Positions 43,835 to 52,551 of a stretch of 64,000 nucleotides of DNA are shown here, piece after piece. A program made the position numbers and the translations under genes. Numbering within the stretch: the stretch's first letter is position 1; every line of letters starts with the position of its first letter. A model generated the notes under the pieces. It saw only the letters and a program-made list of their open reading frames with translations, did no database searches and was not told the origin of the DNA. Source of the DNA: COE1 sp949066965 (GTDB lineage Bacteria > Bacillota > Clostridia > Lachnospirales > Lachnospiraceae); assembly GCA_949066965.1 (NCBI GenBank), contig CARTDA010000008.1:52817-116816 (forward strand), given 5' to 3'.

Positions 43835-45136
43835 ATGGCTGAAATATCAATTCTAATGCCGGTATATAATGTGGAAAGGTATCTGGGAGCGTGTATTGAA
43901 AGTATACTGGCACAGACATTTACAGATTTTGAGGTAATCTGCATAGATGATGGCTCTACGGATAAATCAGGGATTATTTTAGATGAGTATGCGCTAAAGG
44001 ATGGCAGAATAAAGGTAATACATAAGGAAAACACAGGCTATGGTAAAACAATGAACATCGCTTTGGGTAAGGCTGAAGGAAAATTTATAGGTATTGTAGA
44101 AAGTGATGATACAATAGAATCTGATATGTTTCAAAACCTGTATAATGCAGCTGCGGAGTATGATTTAGATGTTGTAAAAGCTGATTTTTATGCTGTGTGG
44201 GATAATGAAGACGGCACAATTCGTAAACAGTATTTTAATCTAACAGATGATTTAACAAAGTATAACAGAGTCTTTAATCCTAATTCGGAGCTGGATTCAT
44301 ATTTGTTCAAAAAATTTACATGGAATGCATTATACAAAAAAGATTTAATAATAAATAATGATATTAAGTACAATGAAACACCAGGAGCATCTTTTCAGGA
44401 TAACGGATTCTGGTTCCAGACATTTTATTGGGCGAAACGGGTTATGTTTTTAGACAGGGCAGTTTATAACTATAGGCAGGATAACATGCTTTCTTCAGTA
44501 CATGATAGACAAAAAGTGTATGCTATGAAAAATGAGTTTGATTTTATCAGGAATTTTATGATAAAGCACAGTGATACGCCAAAAAGATTATATCCAATAT
44601 GTTTTCATCTGCGTATGCTGGCATATATAGGAACATTACAAAGAATAGACCTGACATTAAAAAGGGAATTTGCAGAGGTAATAGCAAAAGAGCGTGTTTT
44701 TTACGAGGAACAAAATGAGGCATATTATGAGTATATGACTGAGGAACAAATTTTCATCATAAAAAACCCTGTGGATTATGTGGAGGATATTTTGATAGGC
44801 TGCAAAGAAATAAAAAGCGAGGTTATTTCAGGCTATAAAAATATTGTTGTATATGGAGCAGGGATGCATGGCGAAAAGGTTGTTTACAGAGTAAAAGAGG
44901 CTAAGGCAGAACATCAGATAATAAAAGTTGCAATAACAAGTCTGAATGGCAGGAGCGTGACTTGTCAAGGGGAAAATGTTTGTGAACTGTCAAGCTGCGT
45001 CCATGACAAAGACGACAGCCTTGTTATTCTGGCTGTAAAGGAAAATTCGGATGCGTTTCATGAGATGCTGGATTGCCTTATTAGAAAGTATAAGTTTCCG
45101 CATATAATATCGGAATCAGCAGAGAGATTAATATAA
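43835..45136 (+). CDS. Glycosyltransferase family 2 with C-terminal Rossmann module
   Basis: 433 aa. GT-A fold: ISILMPVYNVERYLGACIES, EVICIDDGSTDKSGII, GIVESDDTIESDMFQNL (the DxD is an SDD variant), and GASFQDNGFWFQTFYWAKR near the catalytic base. The module occupies ~335-433: KNIVVYGAGMHGEKVVYR, VAITSLNG, SLVILAVKEN, FPHIISE. It is the last gene before an inverted-repeat element. Confidence 0.87.
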   Translation: MAEISILMPVYNVERYLGACIESILAQTFTDFEVICIDDGSTDKSGIILDEYALKDGRIKVIHKENTGYGKTMNIALGKAEGKFIGIVESDDTIESDMFQNLYNAAAEYDLDVVKADFYAVWDNEDGTIRKQYFNLTDDLTKYNRVFNPNSELDSYLFKKFTWNALYKKDLIINNDIKYNETPGASFQDNGFWFQTFYWAKRVMFLDRAVYNYRQDNMLSSVHDRQKVYAMKNEFDFIRNFMIKHSDTPKRLYPICFHLRMLAYIGTLQRIDLTLKREFAEVIAKERVFYEEQNEAYYEYMTEEQIFIIKNPVDYVEDILIGCKEIKSEVISGYKNIVVYGAGMHGEKVVYRVKEAKAEHQIIKVAITSLNGRSVTCQGENVCELSSCVHDKDDSLVILAVKENSDAFHEMLDCLIRKYKFPHIISESAERLI

Positions 45137-45156
45137 ATGATTTATGCCAATGCGTA

Positions 45157-45280
45157 CATTGAAAAATTCATATTTATATCAGATTAAGGCGTGTTAATTG
45201 AAATACGAAATTTTTTGGCAAAATAGAGTCAGAAATCCTGATATAAGTATGAACAATTTATACTTATGTCAGGATTTTTT
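45157..45280. mobile_element. Cargo-free copy of the inverted-repeat element (MITE-like)
   Basis: About 124 bp. The left end (TTCATATTTATATCAG, 45167-45182) is the inverted copy of the right-end arm (one mismatch). The right end is a 17-bp hairpin with one wobble (45234-45250 with 45260-45276, AATCCTGATATAAGTAT arm, 9-nt loop) followed by T-run. The inner sequence has no frame. It shares the sub-terminal GATTAAG-GCGT stretch with the cassette at 28825. It also ends the upstream operon. Confidence 0.6.
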
Positions 45281-45334
45281 GAGTAAAAGAAGAAATATTT
45301 GGCTTGTCATATATAAAAAGTATGGGGGATTAAA

Positions 45335-47569
45335 ATGGAACAGACACAGGAATTGATTGACGGAGTACAAAAGGGTCTTTTGCAGTGGTATGACTTTAAG
45401 GAAGAGAGCAGAGTACTTTATATTGGAGATGAAAATACCCCGTTGGTACAGATGCTGTTGGGGAAGGAGCTTTGCGTAATATGCGTGCAGCCCAAAGAGC
45501 TTTCCGATGAAGAATGGCGGCAGAAGTATGATAAATATTTTGACTATATCATATGCATACAGGCGCTTGAAATGCAGAAGAATCCCACAGAATATTTAGA
45601 AATATTTCACAGACTACTTAAGATAGAAGGTATTATGTTGCTTGGCATGAATAATCGTATGGGTATCCGGTACTTCTGCGGTGACAGGGATATTTATACA
45701 AACAGATGCTTTGACGGTATTGAAGGCTACCGCCGTGCATATACCAAAAAGGAAGATGTGTTTAAGGGCAGATGCTACAATAAAGCGGAATTGAATAGAA
45801 TGTTGACAATTACAGGGTGGGAGCGGTTCTGCTTTTATTCTGTTTTTTCTGATTTAACAAATCCGTCATTAATTTATTCGGAAAACTATCTTCCCAACGA
45901 GGATTTGGCGAACCGCCTGCTGCCATTTTACAATTATCCGCATACTGTTTTTATAAATGAAAGAACGCTTTATGAGGACTTGGTAAATAATGGCCTGTTT
46001 CATCAAATGGCTAATGCATACTTAATCGAATGTACAATAAATGGCAAGCTGTCGGACATTGACCATGTAACCTGCTCCATGGACAGAGGAAAGGAAAGGG
46101 CGCTTTTTACGATTATCCGTCATTCAGGAACTGTGGAAAAGAGGGCGGCATATCAGGAGGGCAGAAAAAGGCTGGCTTGTTTTATAGAACATGCACGTGA
46201 TTTGAAGAACCATGGTATTGCTGTAGTTGATGCACAGATAAAAAATGACACGTATGTCATGCCATATGTAAAAGGAGAGGTCGCGCAGTTATATTTGAAA
46301 CGCCTTATCAGGACTGATATAAATAGATTCTTCCAAGAGCTGGATTATTTTAGGGATTTGATATTGCAGTCATCTGATATTGTAAAAGAAGATATGGGTG
46401 ATGGGGAAGGTGCCATTTTGCGCAGGGGATATCTCGACATGGTTCCATTGAATAGTTTTCATTTAAATGGTACGTTTGTTTTTTATGACCAGGAGTTTTG
46501 TGAGGAAAATTATCCGGCAAATGCTATTATTGCAAGAATGATTACAACGCTCTATAGTGGAAACTGGGAACTGGACAAAATCATGCCGATAGAAGAATTG
46601 TTTTCAAGATACCATTTAACAAAAAATTTAACCCATTGGCTTGAAATGGAAAGGATATTCCTTTCGAATCTTGTAAATGCGGAAAAGCTTAGAATTTACT
46701 ATGGCAGACATCGAATTGGTGATGAAAGCATTCATTCAAACAGCCAGCGGATTAATTGTTCGGAGTCGGAGTACAGGAAAATTTTTATTGATATTTTTAA
46801 AGATACGGATAACCGTAAGCTTATTCTTTTTGGCTCTGGAAATTTCACCAAGAAATTTTTAGCTTTGTATGAGAAGGATTATCCTGTCTATGCCATTATA
46901 GATAATAATGCGGACAGATGGGGAGAAAAAATGAATGGGATTGCAATACAGTCTCCGGAAATATTAAAACAGCTTTCATGTGATACATATAAAGTGATAG
47001 TATGCATTAAAAACTACGCGTCAGTTATCAGCCAGCTCGAAAGCATGGGGGTGACTCAGTACAGCATATATGATGCTAATATAGGGTATGGGAGAAAAAC
47101 ACGGGAATATGTGATTCAAAAGGACTCGGAAGCAGCACCGAAAAAATATCATGTCGGGTATATTTCAGGGGTATTTGACCTGTTTCACATAGGGCATCTG
47201 AATATGTTTAAACGTGCCAAGGAACAGTGCGATTATCTGATTGTAGGCGTGGTGACGGATGAGGGTGTGCGCAGTATTAAAAGAGTGGAGCCGTTTGTGC
47301 CTTTTGCAGAGAGGATTGAGATGGTTCGTTCCTGTCGCTATGTTGACGAGGCGGTAGAGATACCGCTACAGTATAACGATACAAGGGAGGCATATAAGTT
47401 ATATCATTTTGACTGCCAGTTTTCAGGAAGTGACTATAGGGATAATCTGGCGTGGTTAAGTAATAAGGAATTTTTGGAGCAGAATGGTTCCACAATGGTA
47501 TTTTTTCCCTATACAGAGAGTACAAGCTCCAGCAAGATAAAGGAACTTATTGAGAAAAGACTGATGTAA
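45335..47569 (+). CDS. Multidomain protein: methyltransferase-like + phosphotransferase-like region + Rossmann module + cytidylyltransferase
   Basis: 744 aa. About 1-215: SAM-methyltransferase-like (VLYIGDENTPLVQMLL, DYIICIQALEMQKNP, LLKIEGIMLLGMNN). About 240-480: an all-helical region with DMVPLNSFHLNGTFVFYDQEF, reminiscent of kinase/phosphotransferase folds. About 490-590: the shared module (RKLILFGSGNFTKKFLALYE, AIIDNNADRWGEKMNG, YKVIVCIKN). About 605-744: a TagD-like cytidylyltransferase (GYISGVFDLFHIGHLNMFKRA with HxGH; ESTSSSKIKELIE). The C-terminal part could make a CDP-linked donor, as the gene at 20220 may do. Confidence 0.75.
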   Translation: MEQTQELIDGVQKGLLQWYDFKEESRVLYIGDENTPLVQMLLGKELCVICVQPKELSDEEWRQKYDKYFDYIICIQALEMQKNPTEYLEIFHRLLKIEGIMLLGMNNRMGIRYFCGDRDIYTNRCFDGIEGYRRAYTKKEDVFKGRCYNKAELNRMLTITGWERFCFYSVFSDLTNPSLIYSENYLPNEDLANRLLPFYNYPHTVFINERTLYEDLVNNGLFHQMANAYLIECTINGKLSDIDHVTCSMDRGKERALFTIIRHSGTVEKRAAYQEGRKRLACFIEHARDLKNHGIAVVDAQIKNDTYVMPYVKGEVAQLYLKRLIRTDINRFFQELDYFRDLILQSSDIVKEDMGDGEGAILRRGYLDMVPLNSFHLNGTFVFYDQEFCEENYPANAIIARMITTLYSGNWELDKIMPIEELFSRYHLTKNLTHWLEMERIFLSNLVNAEKLRIYYGRHRIGDESIHSNSQRINCSESEYRKIFIDIFKDTDNRKLILFGSGNFTKKFLALYEKDYPVYAIIDNNADRWGEKMNGIAIQSPEILKQLSCDTYKVIVCIKNYASVISQLESMGVTQYSIYDANIGYGRKTREYVIQKDSEAAPKKYHVGYISGVFDLFHIGHLNMFKRAKEQCDYLIVGVVTDEGVRSIKRVEPFVPFAERIEMVRSCRYVDEAVEIPLQYNDTREAYKLYHFDCQFSGSDYRDNLAWLSNKEFLEQNGSTMVFFPYTESTSSSKIKELIEKRLM

Positions 47570-47583
47570 GGGGGCAGAATAAT

Positions 47584-48513
47584 ATGCATTTATCATCATA
47601 CAAAAAGATGGAGTATATGGTTAAATTTTATAATGAGTATTATCCGGCAAATGATGGTGTCATAAAAGTATTTGATGTTGGAAGTTATGATAAGGGAGGT
47701 ACTTACAGAAATATTTTTGATGGTTCCGGATGTTGTTATACTGGAATGGATATTCATGAGGGACCAAATGTGGATTTTGTTCCTGGTGATATTTATGACT
47801 GGAAGGAAATTGGAGATGAAACAGTCGATGTAGTGATATCTGGTCAGACGTTTGAATATATTGAATATCCGTGGGTTACGATGAAAGAAATTGCAAGGAT
47901 ATTAAAACCGTCCGGGTTCTGTTTTATTATCGTGCCCTCGACAGTACATTATGGGGCAGCTGGTGATGGCTACCGCTATTATGCCGATGGATTATCGTCG
48001 CTTGCAAAATGGGCAGATTTGAAAGTACATCATACGTCAGTGGGAGAAGTTCCCAAAACAAATAATATTACTGACTGGATAAGCGAGTATAACGATGCCT
48101 GCCTTGTGGCACAAAAAAGACCATATAATGATATAAAAGGGATTCCATTTGAGAGAGAAATCAGGGTTCCAGTCAATAGCATTAAGGGGTATGCCCTGTT
48201 GAGAGAGAAAGTAAAAAATGCATGTGACAGATTCGTGGAGAAGAAACCGTTTGTATTGTTTGGGGCGGGATGGATAGGAGATATGGTTCTGGAGGTTTTG
48301 GGAAACGACAATGTGCATTGCTTTGTGGATAATTCGGGCATAAAAATAGGCACTGAGCGAAAAGGAAAGAAAGTTGTTTCATTTCAGGAGTATAAAAGGA
48401 ACAGTGATAAATATAATTGTCTGGTTACGGCAGCTGAATCGGCATCCCTGGCGATCACGGAAAGCCTGCGGATGGAGAGGATTTCCTGCCAGTCAGTATT
48501 CGGAGAATTGTAA
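47584..48513 (+). CDS. SAM-dependent methyltransferase with C-terminal Rossmann module
   Basis: 309 aa. Class I methyltransferase: IKVFDVGSYDKGGTYRN, YTGMDIHEGPNVDF, VDVVISGQTFEYIEYPW, IARILKPSGFCFIIVPS. The module is at ~215-309: KPFVLFGAGWIGDMVLEVL, HCFVDNSGIKIGTE, YNCLVTAA. It starts 14 nt after the multidomain gene. Confidence 0.82.
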   Translation: MHLSSYKKMEYMVKFYNEYYPANDGVIKVFDVGSYDKGGTYRNIFDGSGCCYTGMDIHEGPNVDFVPGDIYDWKEIGDETVDVVISGQTFEYIEYPWVTMKEIARILKPSGFCFIIVPSTVHYGAAGDGYRYYADGLSSLAKWADLKVHHTSVGEVPKTNNITDWISEYNDACLVAQKRPYNDIKGIPFEREIRVPVNSIKGYALLREKVKNACDRFVEKKPFVLFGAGWIGDMVLEVLGNDNVHCFVDNSGIKIGTERKGKKVVSFQEYKRNSDKYNCLVTAAESASLAITESLRMERISCQSVFGEL

Positions 48514-48532
48514 AATGTGAAAAGGAGAACAT

Positions 48533-49615
48533 ATGGATAAATTTTATTGTATAGTAGATGAAATCCAGGAACAGGCCGGGATGATAAAAGAAAGATTTCT
48601 TGATGAAATCAAAGAGGGAAAGCCTGTCATATTTGGGAGCGGCGAGTGTGGCCATCGGATATATAATCTGTTACGCTGTTGCAATAAAAATATATTGTGT
48701 TTCTGTGACAATGGTATGGCTGGCACCGTTGACAAATCAACAGGAATTAAAATTGTTTGCCCTGAGGAATTGAAGGATTTGGTCAGCAATCCGGCAATAC
48801 TGGTCTGTGTCGGGAGTGAGGATGCACGTCAGTCCATCTGTCAACAGTTATTGTCATTAGGTTTTGAAAACACACAGATACATATGATGAATGAATACTT
48901 TTACTGGCAGACAGGGGAGTATCTTGCGTCAAACATTGAAAAATATAAGAAAACATACCAGCTTCTGGACGATGAATTTTCCAGAACAGTATATTTGGAA
49001 AAAATGAAGAAGATATTTCTGTTAAGCGGTATATCAGAGATTGTCAGTCCAAACAGGGAAGAGTATTTCGATGAGAAAATAATTTTGACGGACGATGAGA
49101 TGTTTATAGACTGTGGGGGGTTTGACGGTGATACATCAGTGCGTTTTATCGGGCAGTGCGGTGGTAATTACAGAGGAATTGTCATTTTTGAACCAGAGCG
49201 ATGCAAAAAGGAAATTATTGAAAAAAATATGGGAAACCAACCATACGAACTGTACCAGACCGGGGTATGGAGCAAAAATACGAAACTTTGCTTTGATGCA
49301 AGGGGAACGAGCAGCTCCCATATATCAGAGCAGGGAGGCGGCTGCATGATAGAGACTGTCGCGTTGGACGAGACCGTCTATGACAGGAAACCGACTTACA
49401 TTAAAATGGATATTGAAGGCGCAGAACAGGAAGCACTGAAAGGCTGTAAGCGAATCATACAGGATTACAAGCCCAAGCTGGCAATCTGTATCTATCATAA
49501 ACCGGATGATTTATTTGAGATTCCGATAATGATAAAAGAGATGAACCCGGCGTATAAACTGTATGTGAGACAGTACGCAGACGCATGGTATGATACGGTA
49601 TTATATGCAATATAG
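48533..49615 (+). CDS. Rossmann-module + FkbM-family methyltransferase
   Basis: 360 aa. The N-terminal module (about 20-120): KPVIFGSGECGHRIYNLL, LCFCDNGMAG, AILVCVGS. The FkbM part: EMFIDCGGFDGDTSVRFI, GIVIFEPERCKKEII, TYIKMDIEGAEQEALKGC, PKLAICIYHKPDDLFEIP. FkbM enzymes O-methylate sugars or polyketides. It is the last module-bearing gene of the main block. Confidence 0.87.
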   Translation: MDKFYCIVDEIQEQAGMIKERFLDEIKEGKPVIFGSGECGHRIYNLLRCCNKNILCFCDNGMAGTVDKSTGIKIVCPEELKDLVSNPAILVCVGSEDARQSICQQLLSLGFENTQIHMMNEYFYWQTGEYLASNIEKYKKTYQLLDDEFSRTVYLEKMKKIFLLSGISEIVSPNREEYFDEKIILTDDEMFIDCGGFDGDTSVRFIGQCGGNYRGIVIFEPERCKKEIIEKNMGNQPYELYQTGVWSKNTKLCFDARGTSSSHISEQGGGCMIETVALDETVYDRKPTYIKMDIEGAEQEALKGCKRIIQDYKPKLAICIYHKPDDLFEIPIMIKEMNPAYKLYVRQYADAWYDTVLYAI

Positions 49616-49775
49616 CAAAAGAAATTTACCCTTGACAATTTCATGCTTTACATTAAATTGAAAAAAATGCATAATGAAAATAGTGCGAAATCAAAGATTT
49701 CACCATCTTGATTTGTATGCCCGCTGAGGCGGGCATATGGGAGTTAGTGCGAAATCAAAGTATGTATGGAGAGGG
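49616..49775. repeat. Lone left end of the inverted-repeat family plus a hairpin between 16-bp direct repeats
   Basis: TTGACAATTTCATGCTTTAC (49632-49651) matches the left ends of the cassettes at 22351 and 28825. No matching right end is found downstream. Next is an 8-bp hairpin ATGCCCGC/GCGGGCAT (49717-49736) lying between two copies of TAGTGCGAAATCAAAG (49681-49696, 49745-49760). The direct repeats could be a target duplication made when the hairpin element inserted, or a plain tandem duplication. Confidence 0.5.
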
Positions 49776-50165
49776 ATGAAAGCAGGAATGAGGCGTTATT
49801 TCAATACAGAGGGACAGTGTGAACCGGAGATACACTACATGGTGGGACTGGGCGACAGATTGAACCGGATAAAACAGTTTTTTATTGACAGGGGAAAATA
49901 TTTCGTTATGAACCGAGGGTGGCAGTATGGGAAAACAACAACGCTATGTGCCTTGGAAGAGTATCTGTGAGAAGAGTATCTTATTGTCTCTATGGACTTT
50001 CAGGGAATCAGCACAATGGAATACAGCGATGAGTTTGCTTTTACAAAAGCGTTTATGAGAATGTTCATGGAAGCGCTTGAGGAGGGAGGAGCTGCAAAGG
50101 AAGAGATAAAACAGGCAGCTGCATTTGCCGAAAGTGCGGAACAGTGTGATAAGAATCTGCCATAA
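49776..50165 (+). pseudogene. Truncated AAA-ATPase-like gene with an in-frame stop
   Basis: The frame resembles the N-terminus of the AAA-ATPase-like (DUF1703-type) proteins common in gut anaerobes: HYMVGLGDRLNRIKQFFIDR, a Walker A segment NRGWQYGKTTT, then IVSMDFQGISTMEYSDEFAF. A TGA at 49968-49970 interrupts it after EEYL and the frame then continues to TAA at 50163. Only ~130 of about 500 residues remain. It is a remnant next to a lone cassette end. Confidence 0.7.
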
Positions 50166-50298
50166 CCCTTTTGTGTTTATTCATAACAGTTAATTGATAA
50201 AAGCTGTTCATTTTGAGCAGCTTTTGTGTTATGATGAAACCAATATGATAAATAACAATCAACCACTTACCGGAGAGGTGAGGCAGGAGGACGATACT
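50166..50298 (+). other. Gap before the isomerase pair
   Basis: Contains AAAAGCTGttcattttgagCAGCTTTT (about 50201-50225), a hairpin of eight pairs followed by GTG rather than a T-run, and the AGGAGG (50285-50290) that sets the next start. An in-frame ATG at 50245 lies in this stretch but has no ribosome site. Confidence 0.4.
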
Positions 50299-51588
50299 TT
50301 GAACATAATTTGTACACCAGCTGGCATTGTTGGCAGGGAGAATCCGCGTCAGGGAGTGATGGATATTGCGGCTGCAGGATTCGGTGATATTTTACTTGAT
50401 TTGTCTCTATATTGTACCTGCACAGAACTAGAGAATATCGGAAAAGAAAATTTAAACAAAGAGAAGGATAGTTTACTTAAAATTTCAGAGCACCCCGAAA
50501 AAATGCATGAAATAATACAGCCGCTGTTGGCGCAATGTAAGAAGAATGGCATAGCGATGTCAGTAGCATATGCGCCGTATCTGATGCGGAATACAAAACA
50601 CATAAATACCCATGAAATTATGACACAATTGTCAGAAAAAAGCATTCATACAGCGGCACAAAGCGGCTGCAAGTATATTGTGATTAGACCCTTATTTGCC
50701 GGTATACCAGAAAAGGATTTATGGGAAGTCAACCGCGAATATTATCTGAAACTGGCAGACATGGCAAAGGAAAATGACATAGTGATTCTGCTTGAGAACC
50801 AGTGCAAAGACAAAAACGGGCATCTTATCCGTGGCGTTTGCTCAAATGCACAAGAAGTGGCAGCGTGGGTTGATGCGCTGAATAAGGAAACAGGGGACGA
50901 GCGTTTTGGCTTCTGTCTGGATGTTGGCGTTTGCAGCATCTGCGGTCAGAACATGTATGATTTCATTTTGACAATAGGGGACAGGCTAAAGGCTGTCATT
51001 CTGCGCGACGGTGACGGAAGCCATGAAAGCGCCCTGTTGCCGTTTACCTGCGCAGCTCAGGGACGGTCACAGACAGACTGGCTCAACCTCATTCGCGGGC
51101 TGCGTGAAACCTTTTTTGACGGTCAGCTGATACTGAATATCAAAGACACTGCGACAGCATTTTCGCCGATTTTGCGCCCCGGACTTCTGACAATGGCAAA
51201 GACGGTGGCGGATTATTTCAAGTGGCAGATTGGGATGGAACAGGTTTTAAGGGAGTATCCGTCGCGTGTCCTTTTCGGCGCCGGAAATATGTGCCGCAAT
51301 TATATGAAATGTTATGGGGAAAAATATCCACCGCGATACACCTGCGACAATAACAGGGCGCTGTGGGGAGAGGATTTCTGTGGTCTTGAGGTGAGAAATC
51401 CAGAGTGCCTCAAGGATCTGGACAAGGACTGCGCGGTCATTATCTGTAATGTCTATTACAAGGAAATCGAGGCGCAGCTTCGGCAGATGAATATCGAAAA
51501 TCCGATAGAGTATTTTAACGACGAGTATATGCCGTCGTTTTACTTTGACAGGATAAAGCGCGATGCGTGGAATGGGGGAGAGGGATGA
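50299..51588 (+). CDS. Sugar-phosphate isomerase/epimerase-like TIM barrel with C-terminal Rossmann module
   Basis: 429 aa. Xylose-isomerase-like/AP-endonuclease-2 barrel: GRENPRQGVMDIAAAGFGDI, SGCKYIVIRPLFAG, ENDIVILLENQCKDKNG (metal Glu), FGFCLDVGVCSICG, AVILRDGDGSHESALLPF. C-terminal ~100 residues are the shared module: SRVLFGAGNMCRNYMKCYG, YTCDNNRALWGEDFCG, CAVIICN. The TTG start at 50299 is chosen because a perfect AGGAGG lies 8 nt upstream. Overlaps the next gene by ATGA. Confidence 0.82.
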   Translation: MNIICTPAGIVGRENPRQGVMDIAAAGFGDILLDLSLYCTCTELENIGKENLNKEKDSLLKISEHPEKMHEIIQPLLAQCKKNGIAMSVAYAPYLMRNTKHINTHEIMTQLSEKSIHTAAQSGCKYIVIRPLFAGIPEKDLWEVNREYYLKLADMAKENDIVILLENQCKDKNGHLIRGVCSNAQEVAAWVDALNKETGDERFGFCLDVGVCSICGQNMYDFILTIGDRLKAVILRDGDGSHESALLPFTCAAQGRSQTDWLNLIRGLRETFFDGQLILNIKDTATAFSPILRPGLLTMAKTVADYFKWQIGMEQVLREYPSRVLFGAGNMCRNYMKCYGEKYPPRYTCDNNRALWGEDFCGLEVRNPECLKDLDKDCAVIICNVYYKEIEAQLRQMNIENPIEYFNDEYMPSFYFDRIKRDAWNGGEG

Positions 51589-52532
51589 AAATAGGTGTAC
51601 AGACCCAGAATATAGTTGATGACACAAATCCGTCAGCGGGATTTCAGACGCTTTCTGATATCGGGTTTTCCTGTGCGGATTTCAGCCTGAACAGCTACCT
51701 CAAAAATACTTCTATTTATGCGTCGGATTTGAATAATTTTTTCAGTCAGCCGGTATCTGCGCTCGAGCATTTTTTTGCGCCGCATAAGCTGGCAGCCACA
51801 AAGGCGGGGATAACCGTCAACCAGATGCATATGCCATACCCCATCTATGTTCCAAAGGGCTGCAGCCGGATCAATGAATACCTGCAAAAAGAAGTGGCGC
51901 CCAAAAGCATGGAAATTTGTCATTATTTCGACTGCCCATTTATTGTGGTTCATGGATTGAAGCTGGCGTATTATCTGGGGACGGAGCAGGCAGAATGGGA
52001 GCAGACAGAGCAGTTTATTGACACAATTGCCCCCATGGCAAAGGAAATGAACATCACGATATGCATTGAAAATCTATATGACAGTGTGGCAGGGCACCTG
52101 GTCGAGGGACCATGCTGCGATGCGCACAAGGCAGTGGAGCGCATAGACCGCATCAATGAAAAATACCATGCGGAGGTGCTCGGTTTCTGTTTTGACACTG
52201 GGCACGCAAACCTTGCCGGAATAGACTTCGAGCAGTTTATCACCACGCTTGGTTATCGGCTGAAGGTGCTCCATATTCATGACAACGACGGAATAGACGA
52301 CCTGCACCAGATACCTTTTACATTTACAAGGACAAGGGAAAATAAGTCTTCTACGGACTGGGATGGCTTTATACAGGGACTTCGGAATATTCATTTTGAC
52401 AGGACGCTTAGTTTTGAGACCGCGCCCGTCTTAAATGCATTTCCCGGACAGCTGAAGCAGGATGCACTGTCGCTGATCCTTAAAATTGGAAAGTATTTTT
52501 CCGGCGCTGTGTGTATGGGCGAAGGAATTTGA
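51585..52532 (+). CDS. Sugar-phosphate isomerase/epimerase-like TIM barrel
   Basis: 315 aa paralogue of the upstream barrel without the module: MKIGVQTQNIVDDT, CPFIVVHGLKLA, MNITICIENLYDSVAGH (metal Glu), GFCFDTGHANLAG (metal His/Asp), LKVLHIHDNDGIDD. The substrate is unknown; a keto-sugar or inositol intermediate is possible. It is the last gene of the island; trmR starts 19 nt later. Confidence 0.85.
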   Translation: MKIGVQTQNIVDDTNPSAGFQTLSDIGFSCADFSLNSYLKNTSIYASDLNNFFSQPVSALEHFFAPHKLAATKAGITVNQMHMPYPIYVPKGCSRINEYLQKEVAPKSMEICHYFDCPFIVVHGLKLAYYLGTEQAEWEQTEQFIDTIAPMAKEMNITICIENLYDSVAGHLVEGPCCDAHKAVERIDRINEKYHAEVLGFCFDTGHANLAGIDFEQFITTLGYRLKVLHIHDNDGIDDLHQIPFTFTRTRENKSSTDWDGFIQGLRNIHFDRTLSFETAPVLNAFPGQLKQDALSLILKIGKYFSGAVCMGEGI

Positions 52533-52551
52533 AGGAACATGGGGAGAAAAA

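Noticed and set aside
15336..52551. Prophage or integrative conjugative element as island carrier
   Set aside because: No integrase, relaxase, phage structural gene or tRNA attachment site is seen.
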